A stretch of 64,000 nt of DNA from Vanrija pseudolonga (lineage: Eukaryota > Basidiomycota > Tremellomycetes > Trichosporonales > Trichosporonaceae): contig NC_085853.1 in NCBI RefSeq assembly GCF_020906515.1, forward strand, positions 558,001 through 622,000. The letters are read 5' to 3'. Position 1 is the stretch's first letter. The number at the start of each line of letters is the position of its first letter. The notes beneath the pieces are model-generated. The model did no database searches and had not been told where the DNA came from. It saw nothing but the letters and a program-made list of their open reading frames with translations. Both the position numbers and the translations under genes were made by a program. This document shows positions 10,750-22,801 of this stretch, one piece after another.

Positions 10750-13216
10750 TTATCCCTTGACGGCCTTGACGAACGCCTTGAGCTTCTCGGCGTCCTTGAG
10801 CCCGTCGGCGCCCTCGACACCAGTGCTGACGTCGACGGCGAGCACCGAGCCGACAGTCTCGATGGCACGCGCGACGTTCTCGGGGTTCAATCCGCCCGCG
10901 AGGATGATAGGCAGCGGGCTGCTGGGCGCGCCGACCTCGCCGGCGTCGACGATGTGCTTCGCCACGGTCCAGTCAAATGCGACGCCCTCACCGCCACCCT
11001 CGCCGCCAGGAGCGCCCTGCGTGTCGAGGTGCACAAACTCGTTCAGGCCTGGGCGCGAGGGCTGGCCGCCACGCACAGAGCCGTCGGCCGCGACGCGGAA
11101 CACCTTGCTCGTCGGCACGGGGAGCTGGCGGGCGTATCCCTGCGGCTCGTCACCGTGCAGCTGGACAGCGTCGAGGCCAATGTCGTCAACCAGGTCGGCG
11201 ACCTCCTCGAGTGGCTGGTTGCGCACCACGCCGACGAGGAGCGGCAGGCGCCGGCTGCGCAACCGCTTGGCGTGGTTCCCGAACCAGAGTGGTGTGGGGT
11301 CGGCCGAGGGTGCCGAGCGCTCAGACTTACTCCTTGCGGTGCGGACGACGTCGGCAATCGCGCGCGCGGTGGCCAGGTCGACGTGGCGTTTTGTTCCGGG
11401 GACGAGGATGATGCCAATGAGGTCGGCGCCGGCGTCGATGGCGGCCTGGGCGTCCTTTGCCGAACGGACGCCGCAGATTTTAACAAGGGGCTTTTGGGCA
11501 GGTGCGGGGGCGGGCTTCTCCAAGCCGATCAACTCGCGGAGGAAGGCGCCAGAGTCAGGTGCGCGCATGAGCGACTCGCCGACAAGCACGGCCTTGACGC
11601 CCTCAGCGACGTACTTTTCGACGTCAGCTGCCGAGGCAATACCGCTCAGGGCGATAAGAGTCACATCGCGGCCCTTGACCGCGTCGTTGACCCTGCTCGT
11701 CGTGCTCATGTCGACGTTGAAGTCGTGCAGGTTGCGGTTGTTGACACCGATAACCTTGGATCCGACCTCGAGGGCGACCTCGAGCTCGGCGGGGTTGTTG
11801 ACCTCGACCAAGGGCTCCATGCCGAGGCTGACTGAGTAGTCGTATAGCTCCTTGAGCTTGGCGGGGGAGAGCATGGCGACGATGAGCAGGACCGTGTCGG
11901 CGCCGTTGAGACGCGCCTCGTCGATCTGATAAGGAGCAAGGATAAAGTCCTTGCGGAGGATAGCGGGGCGGTTGGGCATCGAGTCGACTGCCTGGCGCAC
12001 GGCGAGCATGTCTCCGAGGGTACCCTTGAACCAGGTGGGCTCGGTAAGGACCGAAATGACGCTGGCGCCGGCAGCGGCATACCGCAGGGCCTGCTCCGGC
12101 GCCGAGGTGTCGGGAGCAATGTCGCCCTTGGACGGCGACGCGCGCTTCACCTCGGCCAGCACAGCCGTGTGCGGGGTCGACTTCAAGCGGTCAACAAACG
12201 AGATGAGCGAGGGCGAGGTGTGGAGCTTGAGCGAGGTGGCGACGTTTGCGGGCGTGGTGGCGAGCGTGGCCTTGGCGTCCTCGACGTCGGACAGGCGCTG
12301 GGCCTTGATCTTGTTCAGGATCGAGGGGACAGAGGGCTGGCCGGCCGACTTGGCCGCGGCGCCGTTGGACGTGGCGGGCTGCTGCTCGGCACCCTCGGCG
12401 GCCTCAACGCCACACCACGCGTTCTCCCCTCCCCAGCTGCCACCCTTGAGCTTGAGGAAGTTGGCGAACAGTCCCTGGCCGCCCTCGGACATGCACGACT
12501 CGGGGTGGTACTGGACCGCCTCGACCGTGTGCACGCGATGGCGGACGCCCATGATGACGCCCGACTCCTCGGTCGTGGACGTCACCGCCAGGATCGGGGG
12601 GAGGGTGAGCAGCTTGGCCGCGAGCGAGTGGTAGCGCGTCGACGCGAGCAGTGGTGGCAGGTCGTGGAAGATGCCGCGGGCATCGTGCTTGACGAGCGAG
12701 GTCTTTCCGTGCTTAATTTCACCGGCGTATGCGATCTGTGGACGGAGTGTTAGCTTGATTCCCTTCCCCAACGGGCGAACAATGGGCAATGGCCAACGGG
12801 GTCTGCAGCGGCGCTTATCAACGCGTGCGGCCTCTTCTACGCCGCGCCGCGCCGCTCCGCTCGCCCGCCCGTCCGCAGCCCCGTCCGCACCTCGGCCCGT
12901 CCACCCCAGGATGACTCACCTCACCGCCCAACACGTCGACGATACACTCCAGCCCCATACACACGCCGAGCACGGGCACCTTGCCCGTCGCCCAGGTGAT
13001 GACATCGCGCGAGATGCCAGAGTCGGTGCGCGGGTGGCCGGGGCCGGGGGAGATGACGACGCGGTCAATCTCGCCCTTGGTGTACATGGCCTCGATCTCG
13101 GCGAGCGTGATCTTGTCGTTGCGCACGACGAGCGGGTTGCCGCCCAGCGTCGCGAGGTCGGCGTACACGTTCCACGTGAAGCTGTCGTAGTTGTCGATCA
13201 CGAGGGTGTAGGGCAT
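10750..13216 (-). CDS. TRP1: Trifunctional tryptophan enzyme (GATase - IGP synthase - PRA isomerase)
   Basis: Exons 12920-13216 and 10750-12735 give 760 residues. Residues 1-~205 are the glutamine amidotransferase of anthranilate synthase (oxyanion/nucleophile segment VPVLGVCMGLE, Cys86; YHPES, His186/Glu188). From ~245 (PSILNKIKAQR) runs indole-3-glycerol-phosphate synthase with VLAEVKRASPSKG and FIGVNNRNL-like VIGVNNRNLHDF. The last third is phosphoribosylanthranilate isomerase (VKICGVRSAKD, DIGLDAVQLHGDE, LAGGLNPENV). This order is the standard fungal fusion, acting in three steps of tryptophan synthesis together with the separate anthranilate synthase large subunit. The intron of 184 bases is longer than most here. 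The start codon has 11 C residues just upstream on its strand. A head-to-head neighbour begins at 13571. Confidence 0.96.
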
Positions 13217-13570
13217 CGTGGCGGTTGGGGGGGGGGGAGGGGTGGTTGCGGGGGTTGAGAGGGTGAGCAGGGGGCAATAAGCCTGTCGACTACGCTGGGT
13301 GCTCGGCGCTGAAGTGGGACGCTGTAGAGGTCGACGATGTGTTGTATAGTTCAGAATCGACAACTCGCCGACTTTAATCGACTCGACGAGGCGGCTGAAC
13401 AAGTCGGTCACGGAGATCGGCGGCAGCCGGCGATAACACGGGGGCAGATTCGCGTGGTGGTCGCATGGGTGCGGGGATGCAGCATGGCCAGATGCGAGAT
13501 GCAATGTCGAGGTGGACCAGTCCACTCCAGTCTCCAGCACTCACATCTCTGCAACAACCCCGTCAACACC
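13217..13570. promoter_or_regulatory. Shared upstream region of TRP1 and the LPA acyltransferase
   Basis: 354 bases separate the two divergent start codons. The TRP1 side carries a poly-G run (13227-13237, poly-C on the TRP1 strand) within 25 bases of its ATG. I see no clear TATA box. A bidirectional promoter is inferred from position only. Confidence 0.45.
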
Positions 13571-14761
13571 ATGGAGAAGTTCTCAAAGTGGAGGGTGAGC
13601 TAGCCAAACTGGAGTTCAGCTGACCCCAGGACCCGTCCACGGGCATCCAGCCCTTCCTCCCGCTCCAGGCGCCGCCGTCCTCCCCGCTCTCGCTAGCACT
13701 GTACCCCTTCGCGCTCGTGTTCGGCCTGGCGCGCCTGCTGCTCCTCGGCGCGCTGTACCTCATCCACCTGGTGCTGGTCGACACGCTCCTCGCGCCGCTG
13801 GGCGGCGCGGGCCGGCCGCTCGCCTCGCTCCTCACTGCGCTGACGGCGCGCCTCGCGCTCGCCCTGCTCGGATACTACTGGATCCCGGTCGAGACCGTGT
13901 CGGCCAAGCGTGCGCGCGGTGGTGTCGCGCAGGTCGCTGGATCGCCGCGCAGGGGCGACCTCATCATCGCCAACTGGACGAGCTATGTCGACGTGCTGTT
14001 CTACGCCTTCCGGTGAGCTGAGGCATGGAATCCAAGCTGACAACAGCCACAACCCCACCTTCCTCCTGCCTGTCTTTGCGGCGCCTGCGTCGACGGGCGA
14101 GACGTTCGGCAGGTCGACGGGCACGGGGTCCGCGTCGATTCTGCTGCCGTCCTCGACGTCCCGGTGCGAGGGCTACGTCGCCGTCAGCGCGCTGTCGCTC
14201 ATCGCGCGCACCGGCGCCCTGCCGCCCACCCTCGAGGACGTGAGCGGCACCCTGTTCAAGACGCTCGCAGAGGCGCGCAAGGCGGCGTCTGGCCCCGTGC
14301 TCCTCTTCCCCGAGGCGACGACGTCCAACGGCCGCGCGGTGCTGCGCTTCGGCGAGGGCGTGCTTGCCGAGGAAGTTGGCAAGGAGGGTATCGTCTGGAT
14401 CAAGTTTACGCGCCACGCCGTCCCGACAACGCTGCTGCCCGGCGCGACGTGCCCTATCCCGGCGGTTGGCGCGCACCTCCTCGCGTTCGCAGCGACGCTC
14501 CCCCTTCCCCGCTCCATGGCCGTGCGCACCCTCCACCCATCCGCCGCACCGTCCAGCCCGTCATTCCTCCCCTCCGAGGTGCTGGCCTCCCAGCCTGGCG
14601 GTCTGGCTGCCGCAAAGGATGACAAGGCAGTGTGGCGCGAGGCATGTGGCATCGTCCTTGCAGAGACTGGTCGCGTGCGCCGCGTCCCCGGCATGGGCTG
14701 GGTCGAGAAGACGAGCTTCCTCGAGTACTATGCCAAGAGCCGCGAGTCGCGCCGTAGGTAG
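13571..14761 (+). CDS. Lysophosphatidic acid acyltransferase-like membrane protein (Loa1/Vps66 type)
   Basis: Exons 13571-13594, 13630-14012 and 14047-14761 give 373 residues. It begins MEKFSKWRDPSTGIQPFLP, the usual opening of this fungal PlsC-related group, followed by two hydrophobic segments (about residues 30-60 and 68-85). The block NWTSYVDVLFYAF sits where PlsC acyltransferases have HX4D; here Asn replaces the catalytic His while the Asp is kept, a feature I recall in the Loa1 subgroup but cannot check. LLFPEATTSNGRAVLRF is the characteristic FPEGT-like block. The expected role is acylation of lysophosphatidic acid at ER/lipid droplets, feeding triacylglycerol synthesis. Both introns belong to the short GTGAGCT...GCTGAC type discussed in the findings. 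The first exon codes for only eight residues. Confidence 0.82.
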
Positions 14762-14904
14762 ATAGAGATTAGACGCAGCATAGGCATAGAAAAAAAAAAC
14801 AAGTAGCATCGCAACCTGGTACCATAATTTGAGACTAACGTTCGACTAGCGTTCCGCACGTCTGATATTCTACCGCGGTGCCCAGCACCCGACAGCCTCG
14901 GCCC

Positions 14905-16507
14905 TTATCGCTGGTAAGGAGGCACGTTGTCCAGCCCACGCTCGAGCGCAGAGCTCGGGTGCTCCTCGTGGTCCTCACCGTGGTTTGGCGCGTCGTGGAA
15001 CGCAGGGCCGACACCAGCACCGGGCTGGCTCACGGCCGCAGGCGGAGGAGGAAGATCGTGGGGCTGCCCAGCAGGCGCTGGCGTGACGTTCTGGCGCACC
15101 AACTGACGGAACGAGCGCACCTCGTCGATGATAAGATCGCGCATGCCCGACGAGGAGTCCTCGCGCTCAAAGCTGAAGTCGAACGGAACCTCGCAGACGG
15201 GCTCGTCGATGGGGTCGTGCCACACGGCGAGGCTGGACGTCAGCTAGGAACCCACGCATAGTAGACGACTCACTATGGGTGCTCGAGAGCCTCCTGGCAT
15301 CCAATACGCTTGGCCGGGTCGAAGCACAGGAGCTTCTCGAGGAGGTCGAGGGCCTGGGGCGTCGCCCGGGGGTACAGCGTCTGGAAGCGCACACGGGGCT
15401 TGATGGGGAGCGAACGGATGTAGCTGTGGAGGTTAGCCGGTGGGCAATTCGGGGTTGCGCTACTCACTCCTGTGCCCTGGGGCTGCCGACACGGCGCAGA
15501 GTGTCCTCGGTGGGCGTGCCGAGGAGGTTGAGGATACGGTTGAGCTGGTCAACATAGTCCTCGCCTTTGAAGATGGGCTTGCCACCGAGGAGCTCGGCGA
15601 GGATACAGCCTGCGGACCACATGTCGATGCTCGCGGTCTGGTGGGTCAGCACATGCTCAACAGCAAGGTGGAACCCACGTAGTTGGCAAAGCTGAGCATG
15701 ATCTCGGGAGCACGGTACCAGCGAGTGGCGACGTCTTGTTATCAGCTCTCGTCTCTCGCGCGCCCACTCACACTCGGTCATGAAGCCGGCCTGTCCCTGC
15801 TCGGTCTGAACGGCGCCAGGCTGGAATCCACGTGCGAGGCCAAAGTCACAGATCTTGAGCTCACAGTCGGCGTTGACGAGCAAGTTTCCAGGCTTCAGGT
15901 CACGGTGGAGGACGTTGGCCGAGTGGATGTACTTGAGACCGCAGAAAGTCTGGTACATGAAGCTCTGGAAGTGTGCGTCCGACAGGGGCTGGCCAGAGCG
16001 GATAATCGCGTGCAGGTCGGCCTCCATGAGCTCCTCGTACAGGTAGACCTCGTTGAACGTGTTGGATCCGGGGGGGTCAAACACAATGTCCATGTCGTAC
16101 AGGCAAGTGATGTTCTTGTGGCCACGGAAGTGGTGCAGCAGGCGGAGCTCACGAAGGCAGCGCTTGGTGAGGATCTGGTGGGTTAGCCATGCGCCGCGCA
16201 TTGTTGACCCACCTTCTTTGTGAAGACATTGGTGACCTTCTTCACGGCGCAGGTCTCGCCAGTCTGGGCATGGCGGGCAGACGAGACGCATCTGGATATG
16301 GAACGTGGGTGAGGTGGTAAGAGATGACAGCGCGGCGCGAGGAAGGCAGATCAGCAGGTGTACCGCGTCAAAGGTTGCGTTCTAGCTGCGTTCTAGCCCC
16401 ACTCACCCGTATGCGCCCTGTCCGAGCTCCTTGACGAGCGACCAGGGCTGCTGGAGGACGTAGACGTTGTTGGGCATCTGGAATGCCTGGCGTGCTGTTG
16501 TGTCCAT
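14905..16507 (-). CDS. MPK1: Cell-wall-integrity MAP kinase (Slt2/Mpk1)
   Basis: Seven exons (16407-16507, 16213-16291, 15772-16174, 15679-15734, 15468-15637, 15274-15423, 14905-15232) give 428 residues. The glycine loop is [10 protein letters not shown] (28-36), the catalytic Lys is in CAVKK (Lys51), and the catalytic loop is [10 protein letters not shown]. The activation lip is DFGLARGF...[19 protein letters not shown] with the TEY pair at 193-195, phosphorylated by an Mkk1/2-type MAPKK. MCEVPFD-like text ([11 protein letters not shown]) and a Pro/Gln-rich tail follow the kinase core. TEY together with [21 protein letters not shown] separates it from Hog1 (TGY). The intron between Glu194 and Tyr195 falls inside the TEY codons. 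One acceptor is AAG rather than CAG. The kinase acts downstream of Pkc1 in cell wall stress signalling. Confidence 0.95.
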
Positions 16508-17260
16508 GATGGAAGAGGAGTCAAACACTGTCGAGGGGGCGAGAGCGAGAGAAGATGTAAAGGTTGTGCGGTCAATCCGTGAGCGCGCTTTGGGCGTTTA
16601 GGTGGTTGACGTGGTGGTCGAAGGACGACGATGGATGGATGTCGAGTTGCAAAAGGTTGCAGCCCCGGGCGCGATGTGTGAGCAAAGCAAGAAGCGATGA
16701 GGAACGGAGGACGCGGTAGTGCGGAACGGATGGATAACCGGCCTAGGCGATGGGATGGGCAACGAGGGGGTGGAATGGAATGGGAGAGGGCGTTGTGGCT
16801 TGGCGGTGAGCGGTCGCGTTGCAACGTTGGTGCACAGGATTTGGATCACTTGAGGCGGGGGTGGCAGTGCAGTGCAGTCAAGAGAGCGAGAGTAAGAGGT
16901 CAATGTCGACAGGAGAGCAGCCGCCGTCGACGAGTCGGAGAGCGCGGCAGTCAGCTGGGTTGCAGCACACGGCATGACACCCACCCCCCAGTGCAGTCCT
17001 CGTTTCAGGAGTGGGCACCCTTCCCCCGCCGCGACGACGACGACGAGAGTTGGTTGCCGCGCCTCGTGACGTAGAGAAGGCGGTTGTTGCACAGCCCACT
17101 ACTTACTGCCCAGGGTCAATTAACCTTGTCGATTACTACTGCATTTTCTAATAAAAGCTCAAAAACGTAACCTCCTTATTAAAGTGAGAGACTAGCGCAA
17201 TAACTTACCACACGCGAGACCCACGCGACTTTGCCTCCGCCGCCCCTCCGCCACCCACAA
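16508..17260. promoter_or_regulatory. Shared upstream region of MPK1 and RPC2
   Basis: 753 bases between divergent start codons. The RPC2-proximal part (17105-17220) is AT-richer than its surroundings (TTCTAATAAAAGCTC, CTTATTAAAG) and is the best promoter candidate. No other gene is seen. Confidence 0.45.
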
Positions 17261-20200
17261 ATGTCTGCTTTCAAAGATTCTTCGAGCGCATCATCGAGAC
17301 CGAGGTCATCCACAACCAAAACAGCAATCACTCAACTCGAGCAAAACATGTCGCGTCCGCCAGCTGGAGGCGCTCAGCCGCGCCCAGCTCCACGACGCCC
17401 ATCCGCCTCAGTCGCAGCGTCGGGCTCGCGCCCAGCCGCGCCCATCAAGGCTCCCCGGCCCGCAATGCCATCGGCGCGACCTCCCCCCGGCCGCGTTGCG
17501 CCAGCAGCAGCCGCCGCATCTGGATCTCGCCCGCCCGCCAAGCAGCCTCTCGGACCAGCAAAGACCTTGCCCCCACCCGTGTCCAACCTGCAGGAGGGGG
17601 AGGAGGAGTGGGCCAACCTCATGAAGACGACGCACGACGGAGCCAAGCGTGCCGACTGGTACGCGCGCGGCGTCAAGTCTGTCGAGGTAGGTTTTGAGGA
17701 TCTGGGGGATTGTGCTAACAGACGTAGGACAAGTGGGAACTTCTGCCTGCCTTCCTCAAGGTCAAGGGTCTTGTCAAGCAGCACCTCGACTCGTTCAACT
17801 ACTTTGTGCACACGGACATCAAGGCCATCCTGCACGCCAACAACCTCATCATCTCGGACGTCAACCCGCGGTACTACATTCGATACACCGATATCCGTAT
17901 CGGCAAGCCTGTGCGAAAGGAGATGGGTACGCAGCAGTCGCGCATTACGCCCATGGAGTGCCGCCTCACGGACGGAACGTACTGCGGTGGCATCTACGTC
18001 GACATCGAGTACACGCACGAGGACAAGATCAGGCGGCAGAACAATATCCCCATTGGTTCTTTGCCCATCATGCTTCGCTCTGATCTCTGCCACTTGGCTA
18101 GCAGGAACGACCAAGACCTCGCGCGCATGGGCGAGTGCCCGCTGGACCCCGGAGGCTACTTTGTTGTCCGCGGCACAGAAAAGGTCATTCTCGTCCAGGA
18201 GCAGCTGAGTAAGAACCGTATCATCGTCATGACGGACCCCAAGAAGGATGTGGTCACGGCCGAAGTCACATCGTCGACCCACGACCGTGTCGTCAAGACA
18301 TATGTCACGACAAAGGCAAAGCGCTTGTACCTCCGCCACAACTCGTTCAAGGAGATGATCCCGATCGTCATTGCGCTCAAGGCGATGGGTATCACGTCCG
18401 ACAAGGAGATTCTCCAGTTGACGTGTGGCTCGGACGAGCGGTACCAGGAGGCGTTTGGTGTGTCTCTTGAGGAGGCGGCTAGGTGGGTCAGTAAGCATTG
18501 GATGATGCTAACCGCAGGCTCCGCATCTACACCCGCCGCCAGGCCCTCGAGTGGATCGGTGCGCGCGTTTCGCCAGGACAGGAGAAGGAGGACCGCAGCT
18601 TGCCCCAGAAGCTCACCCCCGTCGACATTGCCATGCAGGCCCTCGCGGCCATGGTGCTCGGTCACGTTCCCGTCCGGGACATGAACTTTAGGCCAAAGTC
18701 GATCTACCTCGCGACCATGGCGCGCCGTGTTCTCGCGGCCATGATCGACCCCAAGATGGTCGACGACCGCGACTATGTCGGAAACAAGCGTCTCGAATTG
18801 GCTGGTCAGCTCCTTTCGCTCCTGTTCGAGGACTCGTTCAAGACGTTCAACAGCGACCTGAAGAAGAAGATGGACAAGATCTTGGAGAAGAAGAACCGCA
18901 CGGCGTTCGACGCGAGCAAGCTCTTCACATTGCTGCCTGGCCAGCAGAGCATCACCGATGCCTTCAACCGCTCCATTTCGACGGGTAACTGGTCGCTCAA
19001 GCGTTTCCACGTCGAGCGCGCCGGTGTCACCCACGTTCTCTCGCGTCTGTCCTTCATCGCCGCGCTCGGTATGATGACGCGTATCACGTCCCAGTTCGAA
19101 AAGACTCGAAAGGTCTCGGGTCCGCGTGCACTTCAGCCCTCACAGTGGGGTATGCTCTGCCCGTCCGATACACCAGAAGGAGAAGCCTGTGGTCTGGTCA
19201 AGAACCTTGCTCTTATGACCCACATTACCACCGACGTGCCCGAGGAGCCGCTTTTCCGCCTCGCGTTCATGCTCGGTGCCGAGGACATCTCCCTGCTCAC
19301 CGGCAACGAGCTGTACCGTCCCGGCGTGCACCTCGTCCAGGTCAACGGTTCGCTCATCGGTGCCACCAACCAGCCCAAGAAGTTTGTCCACGCCTTCCGC
19401 AAGCTCCGTCGTTCAGGCCGCACCTCCGAATTCGTCTCCATCTACATCAACCACCACCACAAGGTCATCTACATTGCCTCGGACGGTGGTCGTATCTGTC
19501 GCCCGATGATCATTGTCGAGAATGGCCAGTCTAAGGTCACGTCGGAGCACATGGCGCTCCTCAAGGCCGGCAAGGTCACGTTCGACCACTTCCTCCGCTC
19601 CGGTCTCGTCGAGTACCTCGATGTCAACGAGGAGAACGACTCGTTCATCGCCTGTTACGAGAACGAGATTACCGAGGACACGACGCATCTCGAGATCGAG
19701 CCGTTCACCATCCTCGGCGCCGTCGCTGGTCTTATCCCCTATCCGCACCACAACCAGTCGCCCCGTAACACTTACCAGTGTGCAATGGGCAAACAAGCCA
19801 TTGGTGCCATTGCCTACAACCAGCTCAACCGTATCGACACGCTGCTGTACCTCATGACATACCCGCAGCAGCCAATGGTCAAGACCAAGACGATCGAGCT
19901 GGTCGGCTACGACCGCCTTCCTGCCGGCCAGAACGCCACCGTTGCCGTCATGTCCTACTCGGGCTACGATATTGAGGACGCTCTGATTGTCAACCGCGCG
20001 TCTGCGGACCGCGGTTTCGGTCGTTGCCACGTGCTCAAGAAGCAGACTATCCAGCTCAAGCACTTCAACAATGGCACTGCCGAGCGTCTGGCTATGCTCC
20101 CTCCCGACCAGCGTCCCGACTCGCACTCGTGGCTCGACCAGGACGGTCTCGTCGCGCCAGGTTCGGTCGTGGCGCAGGGCGACGTCCTCGCGTCGCGCGA

Positions 20201-21241
20201 GACGCCGCTCGACACGCGCGGCACGGTCGCTGGCTTCAAGCCTTCGCCCGTGGTGCACAAGCTTCCCGAGCCTACCAACATTGACAAGGTCATGGTCACG
20301 GATAACGAGGAGGGCCAGTTGATCAAGATTCTCACCCGCCAGACTCGTCGCCCAGAACTTGGAGACAAGTTCTCGTCGCGTCACGGTCAGAAGGGTGTCT
20401 GTGGTTTGATTGTTCCGCAGCAGGACATGCCATTCAACGACCAGGGTATTTGCCCCGACATTATCATGAACCCACACGGTTTCCCGTCTCGAATGTGAGT
20501 ACCGAGCTGGCGGAGCCAGCGAGGCGAACGCCTCTGTGCAAGAGCGAATGAGTACGAGCTTGCTCGCCTCGCTCGCGCCTCTCTGCTCCAGCATGCTAAC
20601 CCCCCCAGGACGGTCGGAAAGATGATCGAGCTCCTCTCCGGTAAAGCCGGCGTCGTCTCGGGCAAGCTCCAGTACGGTACGGCGTTTGGCGGCTCCAAGG
20701 TCGTCGACATGTCCAAGATTCTCATCGACAACGGCTTCTCGTACGCCGGCAAGGACATGCTACAGAGCGGCATCACTGGCGAGCCGCTCGAGGCCTACGT
20801 CTACTTTGGCCCCATCTACTACCAGAAGCTCAAGCACATGGTCATGGATAAGATGCACGCGCGTCCGACGGGTCCCAAGGCGAGCTTGACGCGCCAGCCC
20901 ACCGAAGGTCGTTCCAAGGACGGTGGTCTGCGTCTCGGTGAAATGGAGCGAGGTGAGTGATACGGCAGCTACATTGAGAACTTCGCTAACTTTTCCCAGA
21001 CTGTCTTATTGGTTACGGCGCGACGCAGCTCCTGCTCGAACGTCTCATGATCTCGTCGGACGCGTTCGATGCCCAGGTGTGCGAAAAGTGCGGCATGCTC
21101 GCCTACTCTGGCTGGTGCAAGGGCTGCGCGAGCTCCAAGGCGGTCGTCAAGATCACGATGCCGTACGCGGCCAAGCTGCTGATCCAGGAGCTGATCGGCA
21201 TGAACATCATGCCCAAGCTCATGATGGAGGATACGGTGTAG
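17261..21241 (+). CDS. RPC2: RNA polymerase III second-largest subunit
   Basis: Exons 17261-17686, 17728-18482, 18518-20494, 20609-20952 and 21000-21241 give 1247 residues. The Pol III version is recognised from [26 protein letters not shown] followed by protrusion, lobe and hybrid-binding blocks, e.g. [36 protein letters not shown]-like [49 protein letters not shown] and [21 protein letters not shown]-terminal zinc ribbon reads [16 protein letters not shown]. The subunit forms one side of the active-site cleft that makes tRNA, 5S and U6 RNA. The first ~110 residues are a Ser/Pro/Ala-rich extension absent from yeast Rpc128. A second in-frame ATG at 17348 (MSRPPAGG) would remove 29 of them, so the true start is uncertain. 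Confidence 0.96.
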
Positions 21242-21620
21242 TGCGGGGGCGCATCGAGGAGGGGGACGTCGGGGGACGTCGGTGGACGTCGGTCATGTCT
21301 ACAGTCATTATTGGTACAACAACACATTGCATGCATAGGTTTCGGAATTCGCGCGGGGGAGACTTTGGTGGTCGCTCGCTACGTCGCATGGGTCGTCGGC
21401 AGCATCAAGCCCCGACGACACTCGACTCGGCGTCTCGCACAGTCACCAGTCTGGGGTCCCCATGTTCCGGCCGAGTTGCCGCCTGGTGGAGGCTTTCTAA
21501 GCTGCCGTCGGTGGATGCCGATGATGCCGGCCGGTGGAGGGGGGAGGTACATCATCTCGGTCGGGGGCTCGGTCGTGTCGTTGCCGTGTCGTCGCCGCAA
21601 CTATCTGTTGACTCGTATCC
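21242..21620. other. Intergenic, no gene seen
   Basis: About 380 bases between RPC2 and the GST-like gene. It contains three copies of GGGGACGTCGG-like words just after the RPC2 stop (21261-21295) and otherwise nothing I can name. Confidence 0.5.
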
Positions 21621-22681
21621 ATGCGCCTAAGAACAGCAGCTCAACGCTCCCTCCGCCCACTCGTCGTCACACCTCGCGCCCGCACCATGTCGACTACCAC
21701 CAAGCCCTACGTCCTCTCCGAGATCGTGCTGCGCGAGGACGCGCCAGAGTGGCCCTCGCACTCAATGTTTGTGAACCGGACGAAGAGTGACCTGGCGTGA
21801 GTACAGGCCGCGCGCAGCGCGGGCTGGGGATGTACCGGCCGGCCGGTACAGGGCTTTACGCTCGGCATGCCGAATCCCCCACCGCCTGCACCACCCGCCC
21901 ACGCCCGCCCCATCGCGCTCGCTGACGCTCGCGCGCCGCAGCATCCTCGGCATCCCGTACACCCGCGACCCGCTCACGTTCGGCACCATCCGCGGCGACC
22001 TGGCCACCAAGACTGGCTTGAAGGACGTCACGGTGCCCACTATCGAGTATGCGCCGGGCGAGTACGTGACTGATTCGTGGACGATCGCCGAATGGGTGAG
22101 TGGGCGAGGGGACTGCAGGTGGTCGAGGCTGGGCGCGCCCCTGACACCCCCGCCAGCTCGAGAAGAACCACGGCACACCCACCAACACGCTCTTCCCCGC
22201 CGGCTCGAATCCCTTCGCGCGCTTCCTCAAGCGGTGGGTGGACGAGGAGCTCGTGCTCGAGATCCGCGAGCTCTTCCGGCCCCTGTTCTACACGTACCAG
22301 GATGCCGAGTCGGCCGAGTACTTCCTACGCGTGAAGTACGGCAACGACAGTGCGCTGCTCAACGGGCAGATCGAGCGGCTGGGCTCCAAGGCCGAAGTCG
22401 CGAAGCTCGGCGTGCGTGGACGCGCCAAGCTCCGCACGCTGGAGAACTACCTCGCCGACGCGCCCGCCGGCGGGCCGTTCTTCTTGGGCGACAAGCCGAC
22501 CCACGCCGACTCGATCGTGTTCGGCTGGTACCTCTGCTCGCAGGTCAACGCGCCCGTGGTCAACGCCGAGCTGTGGGAGAACGACGAGCTGCCGCGCATC
22601 AAGGCGTGGGTGGGGGAGATGAAGAAGGCTACGGGGCTGGACTTGAGCAAGCAGTGGACGCCCAAGGTCGTGCCGAAGTAG
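21621..22681 (+). CDS. Glutathione S-transferase-like protein
   Basis: Exons 21621-21796, 21942-22095 and 22157-22681 give 284 residues from the first ATG. The N-terminal part has a thioredoxin-like GST pattern (PYVLSEIVLREDAPEWPSHSMF, ILGIPYTRDPLTFGTI, then VPTIEYAPGEYVTDSWTIAEWLEKN, the usual cis-Pro plus D-S glutathione-binding block). The C-terminal part is all-helical with GGPFFLGDKPTHADSIVFGWY, the N-capping/hydrophobic staple region of GSTs. It resembles the fungal beta-etherase-like GST subgroup; the substrate cannot be read from sequence. Two in-frame starts exist. The ATG at 21621 adds MRLRTAAQRSLRPLVVTPRART, an Arg-rich, acid-free stretch typical of mitochondrial targeting, while the ATG at 21687 (MSTTTKPYV) gives a plain cytosolic form. 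Confidence 0.85.
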
Positions 22682-22801
22682 GAAGGGGAGATGAACTGGT
22701 GGTAGAGAATGGCAGGAGGAAACAAACGCGGTATACTCAACCCCCACTCACTTTCACACTCGTCACCCTTCTTGACGTTCTACCTCATCTCTCAACTTAC
22801 A

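Noticed and set aside
10726-11839. Long plus-strand open frames (about 370-400 codons) over TRP1
   Set aside because: They are antisense shadows of a firmly identified coding exon. GC-rich third positions keep the opposite frames open.
19413-20594. Antisense open frame of ~390 codons within RPC2
   Set aside because: Same cause; it has no domain, and the sense strand is an unambiguous polymerase subunit.
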